Shown one piece after another: positions 43,601 through 52,118 of a stretch of 64,000 bases of DNA. Both the position numbers and the translations under genes were made by a program. This DNA is from Prevotella sp. (GTDB taxonomy: Bacteria > Bacillota > Clostridia > Oscillospirales > Ruminococcaceae), in contig JAMPIC010000006.1 in assembly GCA_023663025.1 (NCBI GenBank), positions 23,093-87,092 on the forward strand. The letters run 5' to 3'. Below the pieces are notes generated by a model that was not told the DNA's origin, did not search any database, and worked only from the letters and a program-made list of their open reading frames with translations. Position 1 is the first letter of the stretch. The number at the start of each line of letters is the position of its first letter.

Positions 43601-44818
43601 GTCGTCACTACCGACGGTCAGGCTTCGCTGACATGGACAGCCGTCAGCGGCGCGGAGGGTTATATAGTTTACGCCTACGGCAACGGCAGATCATATCAGT
43701 TCGATGTAAGCAAAAACGCTTATGTACACACAAACCTTATTAACGGCGACAGCTGGACATATTACGTTGTGGCTTACAAGACGGTAAACGGCACAAGAGT
43801 ATACAGCAATCCCACAAGATCGGTGACGATCACTACGGGCATTTCCATCAACGCGGTAATAGACCTTACCGCCACAGCGGGAAACCGCCAGGTGGATCTT
43901 TCCTGGTCAGCCGTCAACGGCGCGGAGGGATATGTGGTTTATCTGTATAATTCCAAAACAATGGAATTTGAACCTATAACCGTCATAAGCGGAACGAAGT
44001 ATTCCCATACGGGACTGAAAAACGGTCAGAAGTATACCTATATGGTAGCTCCCTACAAGACGATCAACGGCGAAAGATTTTACGGCGAGTACTCGATGGC
44101 GGTATCGGCAACACCGTCCACAGGTTCGGTAACAGATGTGGATACAGTGCTCAATGTCAAGGGTACAACGCCTTACGGCATCTCTCACAGCGAGTATATT
44201 TCCGCAGACGCCAATCACGCCGCTTTTGACGAGGCTGTGGACGTTTACTTCACGACAAACAGGGAATCCACCGAGGCTGTGAAAGACGTTCTTAAAAACT
44301 ATGCCGACGGTCTGAACAGCTTTATAATCTATCCGTTTGACATAAGCGTCTACAGAGAGGGCACAAAGATAGAGGTAGAGCCGAACAGCGGTTTTACCGT
44401 GACTATAACGATGCCCATTCCCGACAGGCTGATCGCGTACCGTGACTACATTACCGTGGTGCATATCGGTGACGGATTGGAGGACGAGGAGATCACCGCC
44501 AATTCCGCCGAGGATTGGCTCCGCACAGCGGATACCGCTTTGGAGGTTCTTCCCTGCGCTATCGTTGACATAGACAATGTATGGTGCGTTCAGTTCGTAT
44601 GCTCCAGCTTTTCTCCCTACGCTCTGGTAATCTATAAGGAGCACATTCAGGACGTTTCCTCCGGCGGCGGAATTATCAACGGCGACTTTGCGGGGTCGTT
44701 CAATTCGGGCGTACTGCTCTTTACCGCGCTTCCCGACATCATGCCCCACAACAAAAAGCTTAAAGTGGTTCAGGGCGGCAGAAAAAAATACCGCGTAAAG
44801 AGCATTGAAAAAAGATAA
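40628..44818 (+). CDS. Large secreted fibronectin type III-repeat surface protein
   Basis: A 1396-residue protein. ATG 40628 is chosen because GGAGGG precedes it; an upstream in-frame ATG would translate the leader hairpins. An 80-residue basic N-terminus precedes a hydrophobic segment (86-100) and probable signal cleavage near SAA (109-111). About seven fibronectin-III repeats follow; the last five share the pattern L-x-x-P-x-x-(L/F) ... DGxVxLxWSxVxGAxGYxLY. The C-terminus has a beta-rich domain ending in FSPYALVIYKEH and a short hydrophobic then basic tail (RKKYRVKSIEKR). No LPxTG motif is seen. A cell-surface binding role is inferred. Confidence 0.82.
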   Translation: MLDFNTKKEMLRRLKAKRSKNKLMWLPCVIAELFVKMWYSLMCRAGLALSDKNGKFLGVKQSSEKTKTRRQDDIVYVKKPFLGRVMSAVLAAAFVMMFVPELGISFEVSAAMGPIKLDYNGQEENFWRDSTPGSNLVVHDNDYRAAYGYQGVQIDEPVKSYGNIRLSWQLQSQEYTDIFGTKYELTDFISGYNIIINDQSGKNLYDQSINNTNTNIRDFEVKIGDYTNDLNIRINPIFRVPAWVYLENVDDPDNPGQTTSTLTPSGGTTFAPVTSLSGGIKNLGKLDSHFDAEEMNVTLVDAVSGMSTEEFYPDSINDVNIEWDQPQMILDGVTVSGEYPDGYIVYLYDYTDNKMSAKKQEIAAQSSPKMSRSVRTLFGNDLAYGHHYRIFVEAYKNIWGGGPNSYNVTNTGLITSSLYAVSQGDENIYKLYQSYPDDNRNLCRDLYIAPYIEFDTVDYTKSSITVSWKKNSSSTYNGVEIYRSTEDIQSTDLVNVLVTNAGKPNEYGVEKIAEILNDKTLSYTDTKINKDTQYYYYIVPFITKTRNDTNRIRGTAARDGGTLEFNLTTVRISYTTDNGEVKLNWTASKTQNNSYGNADGYKLEIFQKKRYNPDTKGFETVPEGSQPIFSDDTFGPNDLSYNHTGLFNTEVYTYVVTPYVNVNPQSGPPKPFYGPSTTVDVTVGGLLGTPENVTAECTADGEVTIKWDRVANATGYTIRFTDEYNGEIVTGTLDSKTNTKVHKDLLLNHVLTYYVTAYKTVTVQYESQTTHGEESVPAQVKVGSTLARPQNLTATTTDGTVNISWSDVPSAKGYLLQYKYVMKDGTSVEFVNDISQIKNNVFDLTDVKYTHSGLHNGDRYTYRVLAYKEVSGETVYSPWSDEAWVIVGITLDAPKDFSGTTKDGQVDLKWSASKGAEGYELYFRKNNGAWTSDPIDVSKPGFTHIGLGNGDTYEYYVLAYKTVNGERVYSNESNHLSFKIGDDLASPKDFNVVTTDGQASLTWTAVSGAEGYIVYAYGNGRSYQFDVSKNAYVHTNLINGDSWTYYVVAYKTVNGTRVYSNPTRSVTITTGISINAVIDLTATAGNRQVDLSWSAVNGAEGYVVYLYNSKTMEFEPITVISGTKYSHTGLKNGQKYTYMVAPYKTINGERFYGEYSMAVSATPSTGSVTDVDTVLNVKGTTPYGISHSEYISADANHAAFDEAVDVYFTTNRESTEAVKDVLKNYADGLNSFIIYPFDISVYREGTKIEVEPNSGFTVTITMPIPDRLIAYRDYITVVHIGDGLEDEEITANSAEDWLRTADTALEVLPCAIVDIDNVWCVQFVCSSFSPYALVIYKEHIQDVSSGGGIINGDFAGSFNSGVLLFTALPDIMPHNKKLKVVQGGRKKYRVKSIEKR

Positions 44819-44853
44819 TTTTTCCCAAGCGGGTCGGCTTAAAGTTTGAAATT

Positions 44854-44896
44854 TCACCCTTGCTGTCATTTATGGCAGGCAAGGGTGATTTTGTTT
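44854..44896 (+). terminator. Terminator after the fibronectin-III gene
   Basis: TCACCCTTGC pairs with GCAAGGGTGA over a 15-base loop and is followed by TTTTGTTT. Confidence 0.85.
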
Positions 44897-45035
44897 GAAA
44901 TTACATTCGCACCGCAATCTGCCTAAAAGCGATACACATTTTTTGTGCATAAAGCAGAATTTCTTTGCCGATGAAAAATTTTGGAGTTCCGAATTGTATT
45001 TACTGTAGAAAACAGTACCGGAAAGGAATGGTTTT

Positions 45036-46418
45036 ATGAAAAAATTTTTTGCGGCTTGTATCGCGGCTGCGGCGGTATCGGTTCTCTCGTTCAATGTTTA
45101 TGCGGACGGTTCCTCGGTTTGCATCAGGTCTGCCGATACTCCGAAAAGCGCGGACGAATACGCGCTGGATCAGTTTGAACAGCAGTCGGAAGACGGTCTT
45201 GTAATTCTGGGACTTACTTCAGCCGAAGCCCAAAACGCCGCTCTCGGCGCGGGCTTCCGCGTAAAAAATCCGGACGGAAGCACAAGAGACGATCTCTGCT
45301 ATTATCCGATAATGAGCGGCGGTCAGCCGAAGCTTATGCTGAGCGTAAGCCTGTACGACGGCAAATACGGATGCAGCATCGGCGCAAGCGGTTTGGCGGA
45401 AAACCTCTTTAAGCTTGAAACCTCCCCGGGCAATCCCATGGATATATATGCGTCCGACAACGGATTTTACTTCCTTACGGACAACGGGGAATTTTTCTTT
45501 TCCGAGGGATATCCCTACAGCGAAGCCGCCGCACGGAAAGAACTGGAAGAGATCAAAAAGCTGCGCGGCGGGAACGCTTCTTCGGTCGGTACAGTGGTTT
45601 GCTATGGAGATTTCGATACGGGACTTGTAAACTCGGGCGGAAAAATCTTTTTTATAAACGGCGGCGGAACTGCCGCGACCGGCTGGAAAACCGTCGACGG
45701 CAAAAAGTATTACTTCCGCAAAAACGGCGAAGCCTTAACGAAAAGCGCGTCGATAAACGGCGTGCGCTATAAGTTCGGCAAGGACGGCGTTTGCGCGGGA
45801 ACTTACACGGGCTGGGTAAAGTCCGGCGGAAAACGTTTCCATTACCTCGACGGCGTTAAGCAAACCGGCTGGTGCAAGCTTTCCGACGGTTGGCATTATT
45901 TTGACGAAACAAGCGGCGCACACACCACAGGTTCCGCCGAGCTTTACGGAAAGACCTACACATTCTCGGAAAGCGGAGTGTGGGACGGTCACGCGGACGT
46001 TGATTATTCCTCGCCCTATTTCTCCCTTGAAAAGAAGCTGCCGAAGGACGCTTCGGGCGGCGTTTACGCTGACGGAGGCGTGCTTGTGGTAATGACCAAG
46101 GACAGGGAAAAGACCGCTCCCATCGTGGAAAAGATGAGAAAAACCTACGCTCCCATAGTTATGCGGGACTGCAAATTCTCCTCGGACGAGCTTGCGGAGG
46201 TTTACGGTAATCTTTCCGAAAATCACCGCCAATATTCCATAAACGGCTGGGGAACGTCAGTAATGAGCAACCGTGTGGACGTAACTGCGGAAAGAATAAC
46301 CGACGAGCTTCGGGACTACATAAATTCTCTGGACGATCCCGATATTATTTCCGTTGAGATCGGAGTTGCGGTTGTCGACGACGACGGCGCCGAAACCGAT
46401 ACGATGGACTGCTTCTGA
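45036..46418 (+). CDS. Secreted protein with choline-binding-like wall repeats
   Basis: A 460-residue exported protein with a signal peptide (MKKFFAACIAAAAVSVLSFNVYA). Residues 25-190 form an unknown domain. From about 200 to 325 there are glucan/choline-binding-type repeats (TGWKTVDGKKYYFRKNGEAL; YTGWVKSGGKRFHYLDGVKQ; TGWCKLSDGWHYFDETSG). The C-terminal 130 residues form another unknown domain (GVYADGGVLVVMTKDREKTA). Wall or polysaccharide attachment through the repeats is likely. AAAGGAAT precedes the ATG. Confidence 0.82.
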   Translation: MKKFFAACIAAAAVSVLSFNVYADGSSVCIRSADTPKSADEYALDQFEQQSEDGLVILGLTSAEAQNAALGAGFRVKNPDGSTRDDLCYYPIMSGGQPKLMLSVSLYDGKYGCSIGASGLAENLFKLETSPGNPMDIYASDNGFYFLTDNGEFFFSEGYPYSEAAARKELEEIKKLRGGNASSVGTVVCYGDFDTGLVNSGGKIFFINGGGTAATGWKTVDGKKYYFRKNGEALTKSASINGVRYKFGKDGVCAGTYTGWVKSGGKRFHYLDGVKQTGWCKLSDGWHYFDETSGAHTTGSAELYGKTYTFSESGVWDGHADVDYSSPYFSLEKKLPKDASGGVYADGGVLVVMTKDREKTAPIVEKMRKTYAPIVMRDCKFSSDELAEVYGNLSENHRQYSINGWGTSVMSNRVDVTAERITDELRDYINSLDDPDIISVEIGVAVVDDDGAETDTMDCF

Positions 46419-46425
46419 ACAAACC

Positions 46426-46463
46426 AACCCCGTCCCGAACGCAAAAACGTTCGGAACGGGGTT
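46426..46463. terminator. Bidirectional terminator between convergent genes
   Basis: AACCCCGT, one mismatch, CCGAACG pairs with its complement around a short A-rich loop, between the convergent wall-repeat gene and the comM-like gene. The T-richer tail is on the plus strand. Confidence 0.8.
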
Positions 46464-46469
46464 TAACTT

Positions 46470-46525
46470 TCAACTGCACACCGTCAACTGTACACTGTCA
46501 ACTGTACACTATACACTGTACATTG
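46470..46525. repeat. 14-bp tandem repeat between convergent genes
   Basis: Four units of 14 bases (TCAACTGCACACCG, TCAACTGTACACTG, TCAACTGTACACTA, TACACTGTACATTG) follow the terminator directly and reach the comM stop. The unit is twice the heptamer length of the repeats in the flagellar operon. Confidence 0.8.
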
Positions 46526-48055
46526 TCACTGTCCCGCCCAGTATTTGCGGTCAAGACTTCTGAACTGCACCGCCTGAGCGATATGGGGTTTGTCTATGAC
46601 CTCCGCGCCGTTCATATCCGCGATCGTGCGGGCGACCTTTAAAATGCGGTCGTAGGCTCTCGCGGAAAGTCCCATTCGCTCAAAGACATTTTTGAGAGTA
46701 TCCCGCGCCGCGTCGGTCATTTCACAGGTCTCCGCCAAAAGCTCGGGAGTTATCTTTGCGTTGCAGGAAATTCCCGTTCCCCTGAACCGCCTGTTCTGGA
46801 TCTCCCTTGCCGCCTGAACCCTTTCCCTTATCTGCGCGGAGCTTTCCTCTTTTGCCGAGGAGGATATCCGTTCAAACTCCACGGGAGGGACTTCTATATG
46901 TATATCGAACCTGTCCAGCAGAGGACCGCTTATCTTTGAAAGGTACTGAGCCACCTGCTTTTTCCCGCATATGCACTTCTTTGCGGGGTGTCCGTAGTAG
47001 CCGCAGGGACAGGGGTTCATTGCCGCCACAAGCATAAAGCTGCACGGATATGTGACCGTTCCCGCCGCTCTCGATATTGTGACCTGCTTGTCCTCCATGG
47101 GCTGACGGAGTATCTCCAGCGTGCGGCGGTCGAACTCCGCAAGCTCGTCCAGAAAAAGCAGACCGTTGTGAGCGAGGGATATTTCTCCGGGGCGGGGGAC
47201 TGTTCCTCCTCCCGCGAGACCCGCCGCCGAAATGGTGTGGTGGGGACTTCTGAAAGGTCTCCTTGTCACCAGCGGCGAATCTTTGCTGACAAGTCCGCTT
47301 ACCGAGTGGACGTTTGTGGTCTCTATGGATTCCTCGAAAGTCATGGCGGGAAGTATGGTAGTCAGCCGCTTTGCCAGCATGGATTTTCCCGAGCCGGGAC
47401 TGCCTATCATCAGCACGTTGTGTCCGCCGGCCGCGGCGTACTCCAAAGCTTTTTTGGCGGCGTACTGACCCTTTACATCGGCAAAGTCAACCGCGTCGAA
47501 ATACTCCTCCGCCCTTATCTCATAAGGCTTCTGAGGAAGTATCACCGAGTCACGGCTGAAATGCTTTATAAGCTGCCCCGCGCTTTCCACGCCGTAAACG
47601 GTCACTCCCTCGGCGACGCTTGCTTCATAGGCGTTTTCGGCGGGAACGAACACGTTCTCGAAGCCCGCGCTTTTCGCCAGCAGAACCATTGGCAGAACTC
47701 CGTTGACGGGTCTTACCGCGCCGTTGAGGGACACCTCCCCGATAAACGCGGACTTTGAAATATCCTCGGTGATGTTTCCCGTCACGCAGAGCAGCGCGAC
47801 GAATATCGCCAGGTCGTGAACGCTTCCCGACTTTTTTGTGTCCGCGGGAGCAAGGTTGACTATCACCCGCGCCAAAGGGAACGCGATGCCGTTTTCCCGC
47901 AGAGCGGAGCGTATCCTTTCGCGGCTTTCCTTTACCACCGTGTCGGGAAGTCCCACAATGTCGAAGGCGGGAGTTCCCTTGCTTGTCTCTATTTCAACGT
48001 CCACGGAAAAGGCGTTGAGACCGAAAAGTCCGAGACTGTTTACCTTTGCAAACAT
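46526..48055 (-). CDS. comM: ComM/YifB-like Mg-chelatase-type AAA+ ATPase
   Basis: A 509-residue protein. It has the N-terminal LonC-like domain (FDIVGLPDTVVKESRERIRSAL), then an AAA+ core with Walker A (GSPGSGKSML), Walker B (GLLFLDELAEF), and a C4-type zinc motif (CPCGYYGHPAKKCIC). ComM is a hexameric helicase that aids branch migration in natural transformation. The start is taken at ATG 48055, where the family alignment begins; a TTG at 48100 is less likely. Confidence 0.9.
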   Translation of the reverse strand: MFAKVNSLGLFGLNAFSVDVEIETSKGTPAFDIVGLPDTVVKESRERIRSALRENGIAFPLARVIVNLAPADTKKSGSVHDLAIFVALLCVTGNITEDISKSAFIGEVSLNGAVRPVNGVLPMVLLAKSAGFENVFVPAENAYEASVAEGVTVYGVESAGQLIKHFSRDSVILPQKPYEIRAEEYFDAVDFADVKGQYAAKKALEYAAAGGHNVLMIGSPGSGKSMLAKRLTTILPAMTFEESIETTNVHSVSGLVSKDSPLVTRRPFRSPHHTISAAGLAGGGTVPRPGEISLAHNGLLFLDELAEFDRRTLEILRQPMEDKQVTISRAAGTVTYPCSFMLVAAMNPCPCGYYGHPAKKCICGKKQVAQYLSKISGPLLDRFDIHIEVPPVEFERISSSAKEESSAQIRERVQAAREIQNRRFRGTGISCNAKITPELLAETCEMTDAARDTLKNVFERMGLSARAYDRILKVARTIADMNGAEVIDKPHIAQAVQFRSLDRKYWAGQ

Positions 48056-48071
48056 AATAACCGTAACGACG

Positions 48072-48098
48072 TTTCCTAAGGAAAACGTCTCTCCTTTC
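48072..48098 (-). promoter_or_regulatory. Ribosome site and hairpin before comM
   Basis: A GAAAGGAGA ribosome site lies about 35 bases from the ATG, too far for normal use. Between them GACGTTTTCC pairs with GGAAACGTC around a short loop. Folding this hairpin would shorten the effective spacing to about 13 bases. Confidence 0.45.
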
Positions 48099-48106
48099 AA
48101 TAAAAA

Positions 48107-49048
48107 TCACCCCTCGGCGGGAATGTGCCTTTCAAGCCAATTCATTATATCCTCATAAACCTCGGCGCGATTGGTCTCGTTGAGTATCTCGTGCCTTGCG
48201 CCGCTGTAAAGCTTCAGCTCGATATCCACCTGTCCCGAACCCATAAGATTTTTAAATACCTCCTCGGGGCCTTTGCCGTACAGACCCACGGGATCGTCCC
48301 CGCCGCTGCATATCAGCACCGGCAGACCGTTGTCCACCTTTTCCGCCCAATCCCGCGCGGAAACGTAGCTTACCAAATACATCAGGTCGGTATAGGCGCT
48401 TGCGGTAAAATGGAAATTGCAGCAGGGATCTTTTTCGTAAGCTTTTGCGATATCCGCGTCTCTGGAGACCCAAGCGTAGCCGTTTACGGGATCGTCTATT
48501 TTGGCGTTGTTCAGTCCGAAAATAATATTGTCCAGCATTTTTGAACGTCCCATATCGCCCTTTAATCTGCATACCGTCCGTGAGATAACAAGTCCCGCGT
48601 TGACGCCGATCCGCATATTGAGAGTACCCATTATCACCGCGCCGCCGTAAAGGTCGCTGTGCTTTGCGAGTACGGCTCTCGTCACCAGCGAGCCCATGCT
48701 GTGTCCCAATATATAAAGAGGTATGTCCTCAAACTGCCTGCGCATTATTTTGGTAAGGCGCACGACGTCTTTCGCCAGAAACTGCCAGCCATGCTTCGGG
48801 GCGAAATATCCCAAATATTCGTCGCTCACTACAGAGCCGCCGTGACCCAGATGGTCGTGACCGAAAACCGCTATTCCGTTTGCGCAGAGGAAGCCGATGA
48901 AGTCCTCATATCTGGCGATATATTCGCACATTCCGTGGACTATCTGCACCGCCGCTCTCGGCTTCGAGGCGGGGGTGTAAACATAGTATGCGATATTGTC
49001 CGAACCATTGGAGCTTTTGAAGCTGCCGCAGAATTTTTCAAAACCCAT
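48107..49048 (-). CDS. Alpha/beta hydrolase, lysophospholipase/monoglyceride-lipase-like
   Basis: A 313-residue cytosolic hydrolase. The nucleophile is S117 in the elbow GHSMGS, the oxyanion region is HGMCEY, and the likely acid and base are Asp in CSGGDDPVG and His in GARHEILNE. The family hydrolyses lysophospholipids or monoacylglycerols. It begins with its own promoter, runs toward comM, and ends about 50 bases before it. Confidence 0.86.
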   Translation of the reverse strand: MGFEKFCGSFKSSNGSDNIAYYVYTPASKPRAAVQIVHGMCEYIARYEDFIGFLCANGIAVFGHDHLGHGGSVVSDEYLGYFAPKHGWQFLAKDVVRLTKIMRRQFEDIPLYILGHSMGSLVTRAVLAKHSDLYGGAVIMGTLNMRIGVNAGLVISRTVCRLKGDMGRSKMLDNIIFGLNNAKIDDPVNGYAWVSRDADIAKAYEKDPCCNFHFTASAYTDLMYLVSYVSARDWAEKVDNGLPVLICSGGDDPVGLYGKGPEEVFKNLMGSGQVDIELKLYSGARHEILNETNRAEVYEDIMNWLERHIPAEG

Positions 49049-49086
49049 AGTGTTACCAGCCTTTTCAAATAAAAATTGTTTTTCTT

Positions 49087-49115
49087 ATTATAACACGATT
49101 GTATTATTTTAACAA
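49087..49115 (-). promoter_or_regulatory. SigA-type promoter of the hydrolase gene
   Basis: On the minus strand TTGTTA and a perfect TATAAT are separated by 17 bases, about 38 bases upstream of the ATG. Confidence 0.75.
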
Positions 49116-49304
49116 GGTTTTCCGCAAATTTTTTCCGCAGGATGCTTGTCTGCCGCGCCGCTTATTTCGGCGTATTTTACGCCGGGATTTGGGACGCGGC
49201 AAGAATACGGCGAAGCCGCAGCGTCAGCTCACGGCTTTGGCTGCGGCTCCGCCGCTGTATAATAGATTTGTTCGGCAGTCTCCGAAGCGCCGAGCAGGTC
49301 TGAC

Positions 49305-51215
49305 TTACGCTTTATCGGTCATCAGGTCGCACAAAAGTCCGGACAGCGCAAGCGGGTCGTCCACTGGCATGCCCTCTATGAGCAGAGCCTGTGCGTAAAG
49401 GATTTTGCCGTATGCGGCAAGCTTGTCCTTATCGGTTTCGTACAGCTTTTGCAGAACCTTGAATATCTCGTGATTGGGGTTGATTTCCAGCACCTTTTCC
49501 GCCTTGACGTTATGCTCGTTTCCGGGCATTGCGGCAAAGGTCTTTTCCATATCGAGGGAAATCTGCCCTTCGTTGGAAAGGCAGCAGGGGTGGGTCTTGA
49601 GACGCTCGGAAAGTCTCGCTTCCTTGATCTTGTCCCCGAGAGCCTCTTTTATGCAGGCAAACATATCCTTGCTGTCCTCGGCAAGCTTCTTGATCTCCTC
49701 TTTCTCCTCGGGAGTGTCTATATCCAAATCGGAAGCCGACACCGATTTGAATTGCTTGTCCTCATAGCTCATCAGCATCTGCACCGCGAACTCGTCCACG
49801 CTTTCGGTAAGGTACAGTATTTCGTAGCCCTTGTCCTTGACGACCTCGGTCTGGGGCAGGCAGTCGATCTTTGCCACGCTTTCGCCTGCGGCGTAGTAGA
49901 TGTACTTCTGATCCTCTTTCATGCGTGAAACGTACTCGTCCAGCGTGACAAGCTTTTTCTCAAAGGAGCTGTGGAACATAAGCAGGTCTTTCAGCAGATC
50001 CTTGTTCGCGCCGTAGCCGTTGTAAATGCCGAACTTTATCTGAAGTCCGAACGCTTTCCAGAATTTTTCGTACTTTTCCCGATCGTTTGAGAGCATTTTT
50101 TTCAGCTCGTTCTTGACAGTTCTTTCCAAAGATTTTGCTATCAGCTTGAGCTGTCTGTCGTGCTGAAGCATCTCGCGGGAGATGTTCAGAGACAGATCCT
50201 GAGAGTCCGCAAGACCCTTTACGAAAGAGAAGTGGTCGGGCAGCAGGTCGCCGCACTTGTCCATAATAAGCACGCCGCTGGAGAAAAGCTGCAAGCCCTT
50301 TTCGTACTCTTTGGTATAGTAATCCATGGGAGCCTGCGAGGGGATATAGAGCAGCGCGTCGTAAGTAGCCGTACCCTCCGCTTTCGCGTGGATATGGGCA
50401 AGAGGTTCGTTGTAGTCGTAGAATTTCTCACGGTAGAACTTGTTATACTCCTCGTCGGTGATCTCGCTTTTGTTCTTGCGCCAGAGGGGTACCATGCTGT
50501 TGAGGGTTTCCACCTCGGTGTGGGTCTCATACTCGGCGGGAACGTCGTCTGTGCCCGTGCCCTCTTTCAGATGGTCGTGCTCCATCTCCATTTTAATGGG
50601 GAAACGGATATAGTCGGAATATTTCTTTACCAGCGATTTCAGTTTCCACTGCATAAGGTAATCGCTGTAGTTCTCGTCGTCGGTATCGTCTTTCATGGTA
50701 AGGGTTATCTCAGTGCCCACGCCGTCCTTTTCGCATTCCTCGACGGTGTAGCCCTCAACGCCGCTTGACTTCCACAGATAAGCCTTGTCCGAACCGTAGG
50801 CTTTGGAGCGGACTTCCACTTCCTTGGCGACCATAAACGCGGAGTAGAAGCCTACGCCGAACTGTCCGATAATGTCGATATCCTCGTTGCCGCCGTTCTC
50901 GTTTTTGAAAGCGAGAGAGCCGCTGTTGGCGATGGTGCCCAGATTGTTTTCCAGCTCCTCGGCGGTCATGCCTATGCCGTTGTCGGTAATTTTAAGAACG
51001 CCGTTGTCCTTGTCCGCTTCGATATAGATTTGGAAATCGTCCTTTTTCATTCCCACGCCGTCGTCGGTAAGGGACTTAAAGTACAGCTTGTCGATAGCGT
51101 CGCTGGCATTGGAGATAAGCTCTCTCAGAAAGATTTCCTTGTGGGTGTAGATAGAGTTGATCATCATGTCCAGCAGACGTTTTGATTCCGCCTTGAACTG
51201 TTTTGCTTCCGCCAT
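49305..51215 (-). CDS. htpG: HtpG, Hsp90-family molecular chaperone
   Basis: A 636-residue ATP-dependent chaperone. The N-terminal GHKL ATPase domain has LRELISNASDAIDKL, DNGIGM and GQFGVGFYSAFM; middle and C-terminal dimerisation domains follow to full length. The ATG at 51215 with AAAGGAAT is chosen because upstream in-frame codons overlap the promoter and operator. A perfect CIRCE site at the transcription start implies control by HrcA and heat. Confidence 0.97.
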   Translation of the reverse strand: MAEAKQFKAESKRLLDMMINSIYTHKEIFLRELISNASDAIDKLYFKSLTDDGVGMKKDDFQIYIEADKDNGVLKITDNGIGMTAEELENNLGTIANSGSLAFKNENGGNEDIDIIGQFGVGFYSAFMVAKEVEVRSKAYGSDKAYLWKSSGVEGYTVEECEKDGVGTEITLTMKDDTDDENYSDYLMQWKLKSLVKKYSDYIRFPIKMEMEHDHLKEGTGTDDVPAEYETHTEVETLNSMVPLWRKNKSEITDEEYNKFYREKFYDYNEPLAHIHAKAEGTATYDALLYIPSQAPMDYYTKEYEKGLQLFSSGVLIMDKCGDLLPDHFSFVKGLADSQDLSLNISREMLQHDRQLKLIAKSLERTVKNELKKMLSNDREKYEKFWKAFGLQIKFGIYNGYGANKDLLKDLLMFHSSFEKKLVTLDEYVSRMKEDQKYIYYAAGESVAKIDCLPQTEVVKDKGYEILYLTESVDEFAVQMLMSYEDKQFKSVSASDLDIDTPEEKEEIKKLAEDSKDMFACIKEALGDKIKEARLSERLKTHPCCLSNEGQISLDMEKTFAAMPGNEHNVKAEKVLEINPNHEIFKVLQKLYETDKDKLAAYGKILYAQALLIEGMPVDDPLALSGLLCDLMTDKA

Positions 51216-51270
51216 TTGAAACATTCCTTTCGTATCTATAAGTAAATTTAGCACTTTGGGTTTGAAAGCG

Positions 51271-51297
51271 TTAGCACTCATTATCTTTGAGTGCTAA
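51271..51297. promoter_or_regulatory. CIRCE operator (HrcA site) of htpG
   Basis: TTAGCACTC, a nine-base spacer and GAGTGCTAA form a perfect CIRCE. It lies immediately downstream of the htpG -10 box, where HrcA would block transcription. An isolated half-site (TTAGCACTT) is at 51248. Confidence 0.95.
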
Positions 51298-51301
51298 TTA
51301 C

Positions 51302-51330
51302 AGTATAAACCAATGTGCTGTTAATTTCAA
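51302..51330 (-). promoter_or_regulatory. SigA-type promoter of htpG
   Basis: TTGAAA and TATACT on the minus strand are separated by 17 bases, ending five bases from the CIRCE. Confidence 0.85.
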
Positions 51331-51400
51331 GAGGGGCGGGACATTTTTTACAATTTGTACACATTTTACTTAAAGCGTCATTACGGCTGTAACGAAAGCG

Positions 51401-52036
51401 GTAAATTGTTGTTTAGTGCAAAAGAACGGGTAACGAGTATTGGGCGGCGAAGCCGCGACTAAAAGTTTCGCCCGCCTTTTCAAAGGCGGCAGGTTTCCAA
51501 AGGGCGGCGCCCTTTGGTCGCCCTCCGCAGAGGGCGAAATTCCCCTCGCGCCGTAGGCGCAAATCCTCCCGAAACGGGGAAGAGGGTGAGGAATGGCGAC
51601 AGCCATTCCGAGGGGGAGCGGACACGACCGCTCCCCCTTGTAACTGCTCACAGTACAGTAACCCTTGAAAACAGTCCGGTGGACTGTTTTCAACGTGACT
51701 ATATTTTGTTTGGGTTACAGAATTTGTTCCGTCCAAAACGTCCCACCGGGACGTTTTGGAGAGTTGTTTTGTCACATACCGCAGGGGAACGCCCTCTATC
51801 GCAGGGCGTTCCCCTCTTGAAAACATCACGCAGTGATGTTTTCAATTCACCCCTTTGCGGAGCTCTTGAACGATTTGCGCCTGCGGGCGCGGGGAGGGGA
51901 GTTTCGCGCTCTGCGGAGCGCGACCAGGGGCTCTGCCCCGTGGACCTCGCAGCCTTGAAAGGCTGGCGAACTTTTTAGTCGCGGCTTCGCCGCCGAATAC
52001 TCGTTACTCGTTCTTTTGCGCTAAACAACAATTTAC
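51401..52036. mobile_element. Non-coding MITE-like element with 72-bp inverted ends and hairpin array
   Basis: The outer 72 bases (51401-51472 and 51965-52036) are inverted copies with about five mismatches. Inside are a dozen short perfect palindromes, mostly with three- or four-base loops: TTGAAAACAGTCC (51664), CCAAAACGTCCC (51733), GGGGAACGCCCT (51784), TTGAAAACATCAC (51817) and others. Reading frames across it are repeat artefacts. The right-edge copy at 63769 shares the left end to near identity. No transposase is present, so movement would need one supplied in trans. Target duplication is not evident. Confidence 0.75.
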
Positions 52037-52059
52037 ATCTTCGCCCTTCGCGCCAATTA

Positions 52060-52094
52060 ATATCCCGCTACGGAAAATCTCCGCAGCGGGATAT
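52060..52094. terminator. Terminator after phosphoglucomutase
   Basis: ATATCCCGCT pairs with AGCGGGATAT, extended by CGGA/TCCG around a short loop. It lies 25 bases past the mutase stop. The T-run (TTTTTATTT) is on the plus strand, so it may also stop transcription out of the repeat element. Confidence 0.7.
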
Positions 52095-52118
52095 GTTTTT
52101 ATTTACAAACCCAACCGG

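Noticed and set aside
49116..49304. Possible small RNA in the GC-palindromic gap after htpG
   Set aside because: A few short palindromes (such as GGCGTA/TACGCC) and a TATAAT are present, but there is no properly spaced -35 box and no terminator.
51370..51978. Overlapping reading frames of 100-150 residues in the hairpin-array element
   Set aside because: They translate palindromic repeat DNA on both strands; the same artefact peptides reappear at the 63.7 kb copy.
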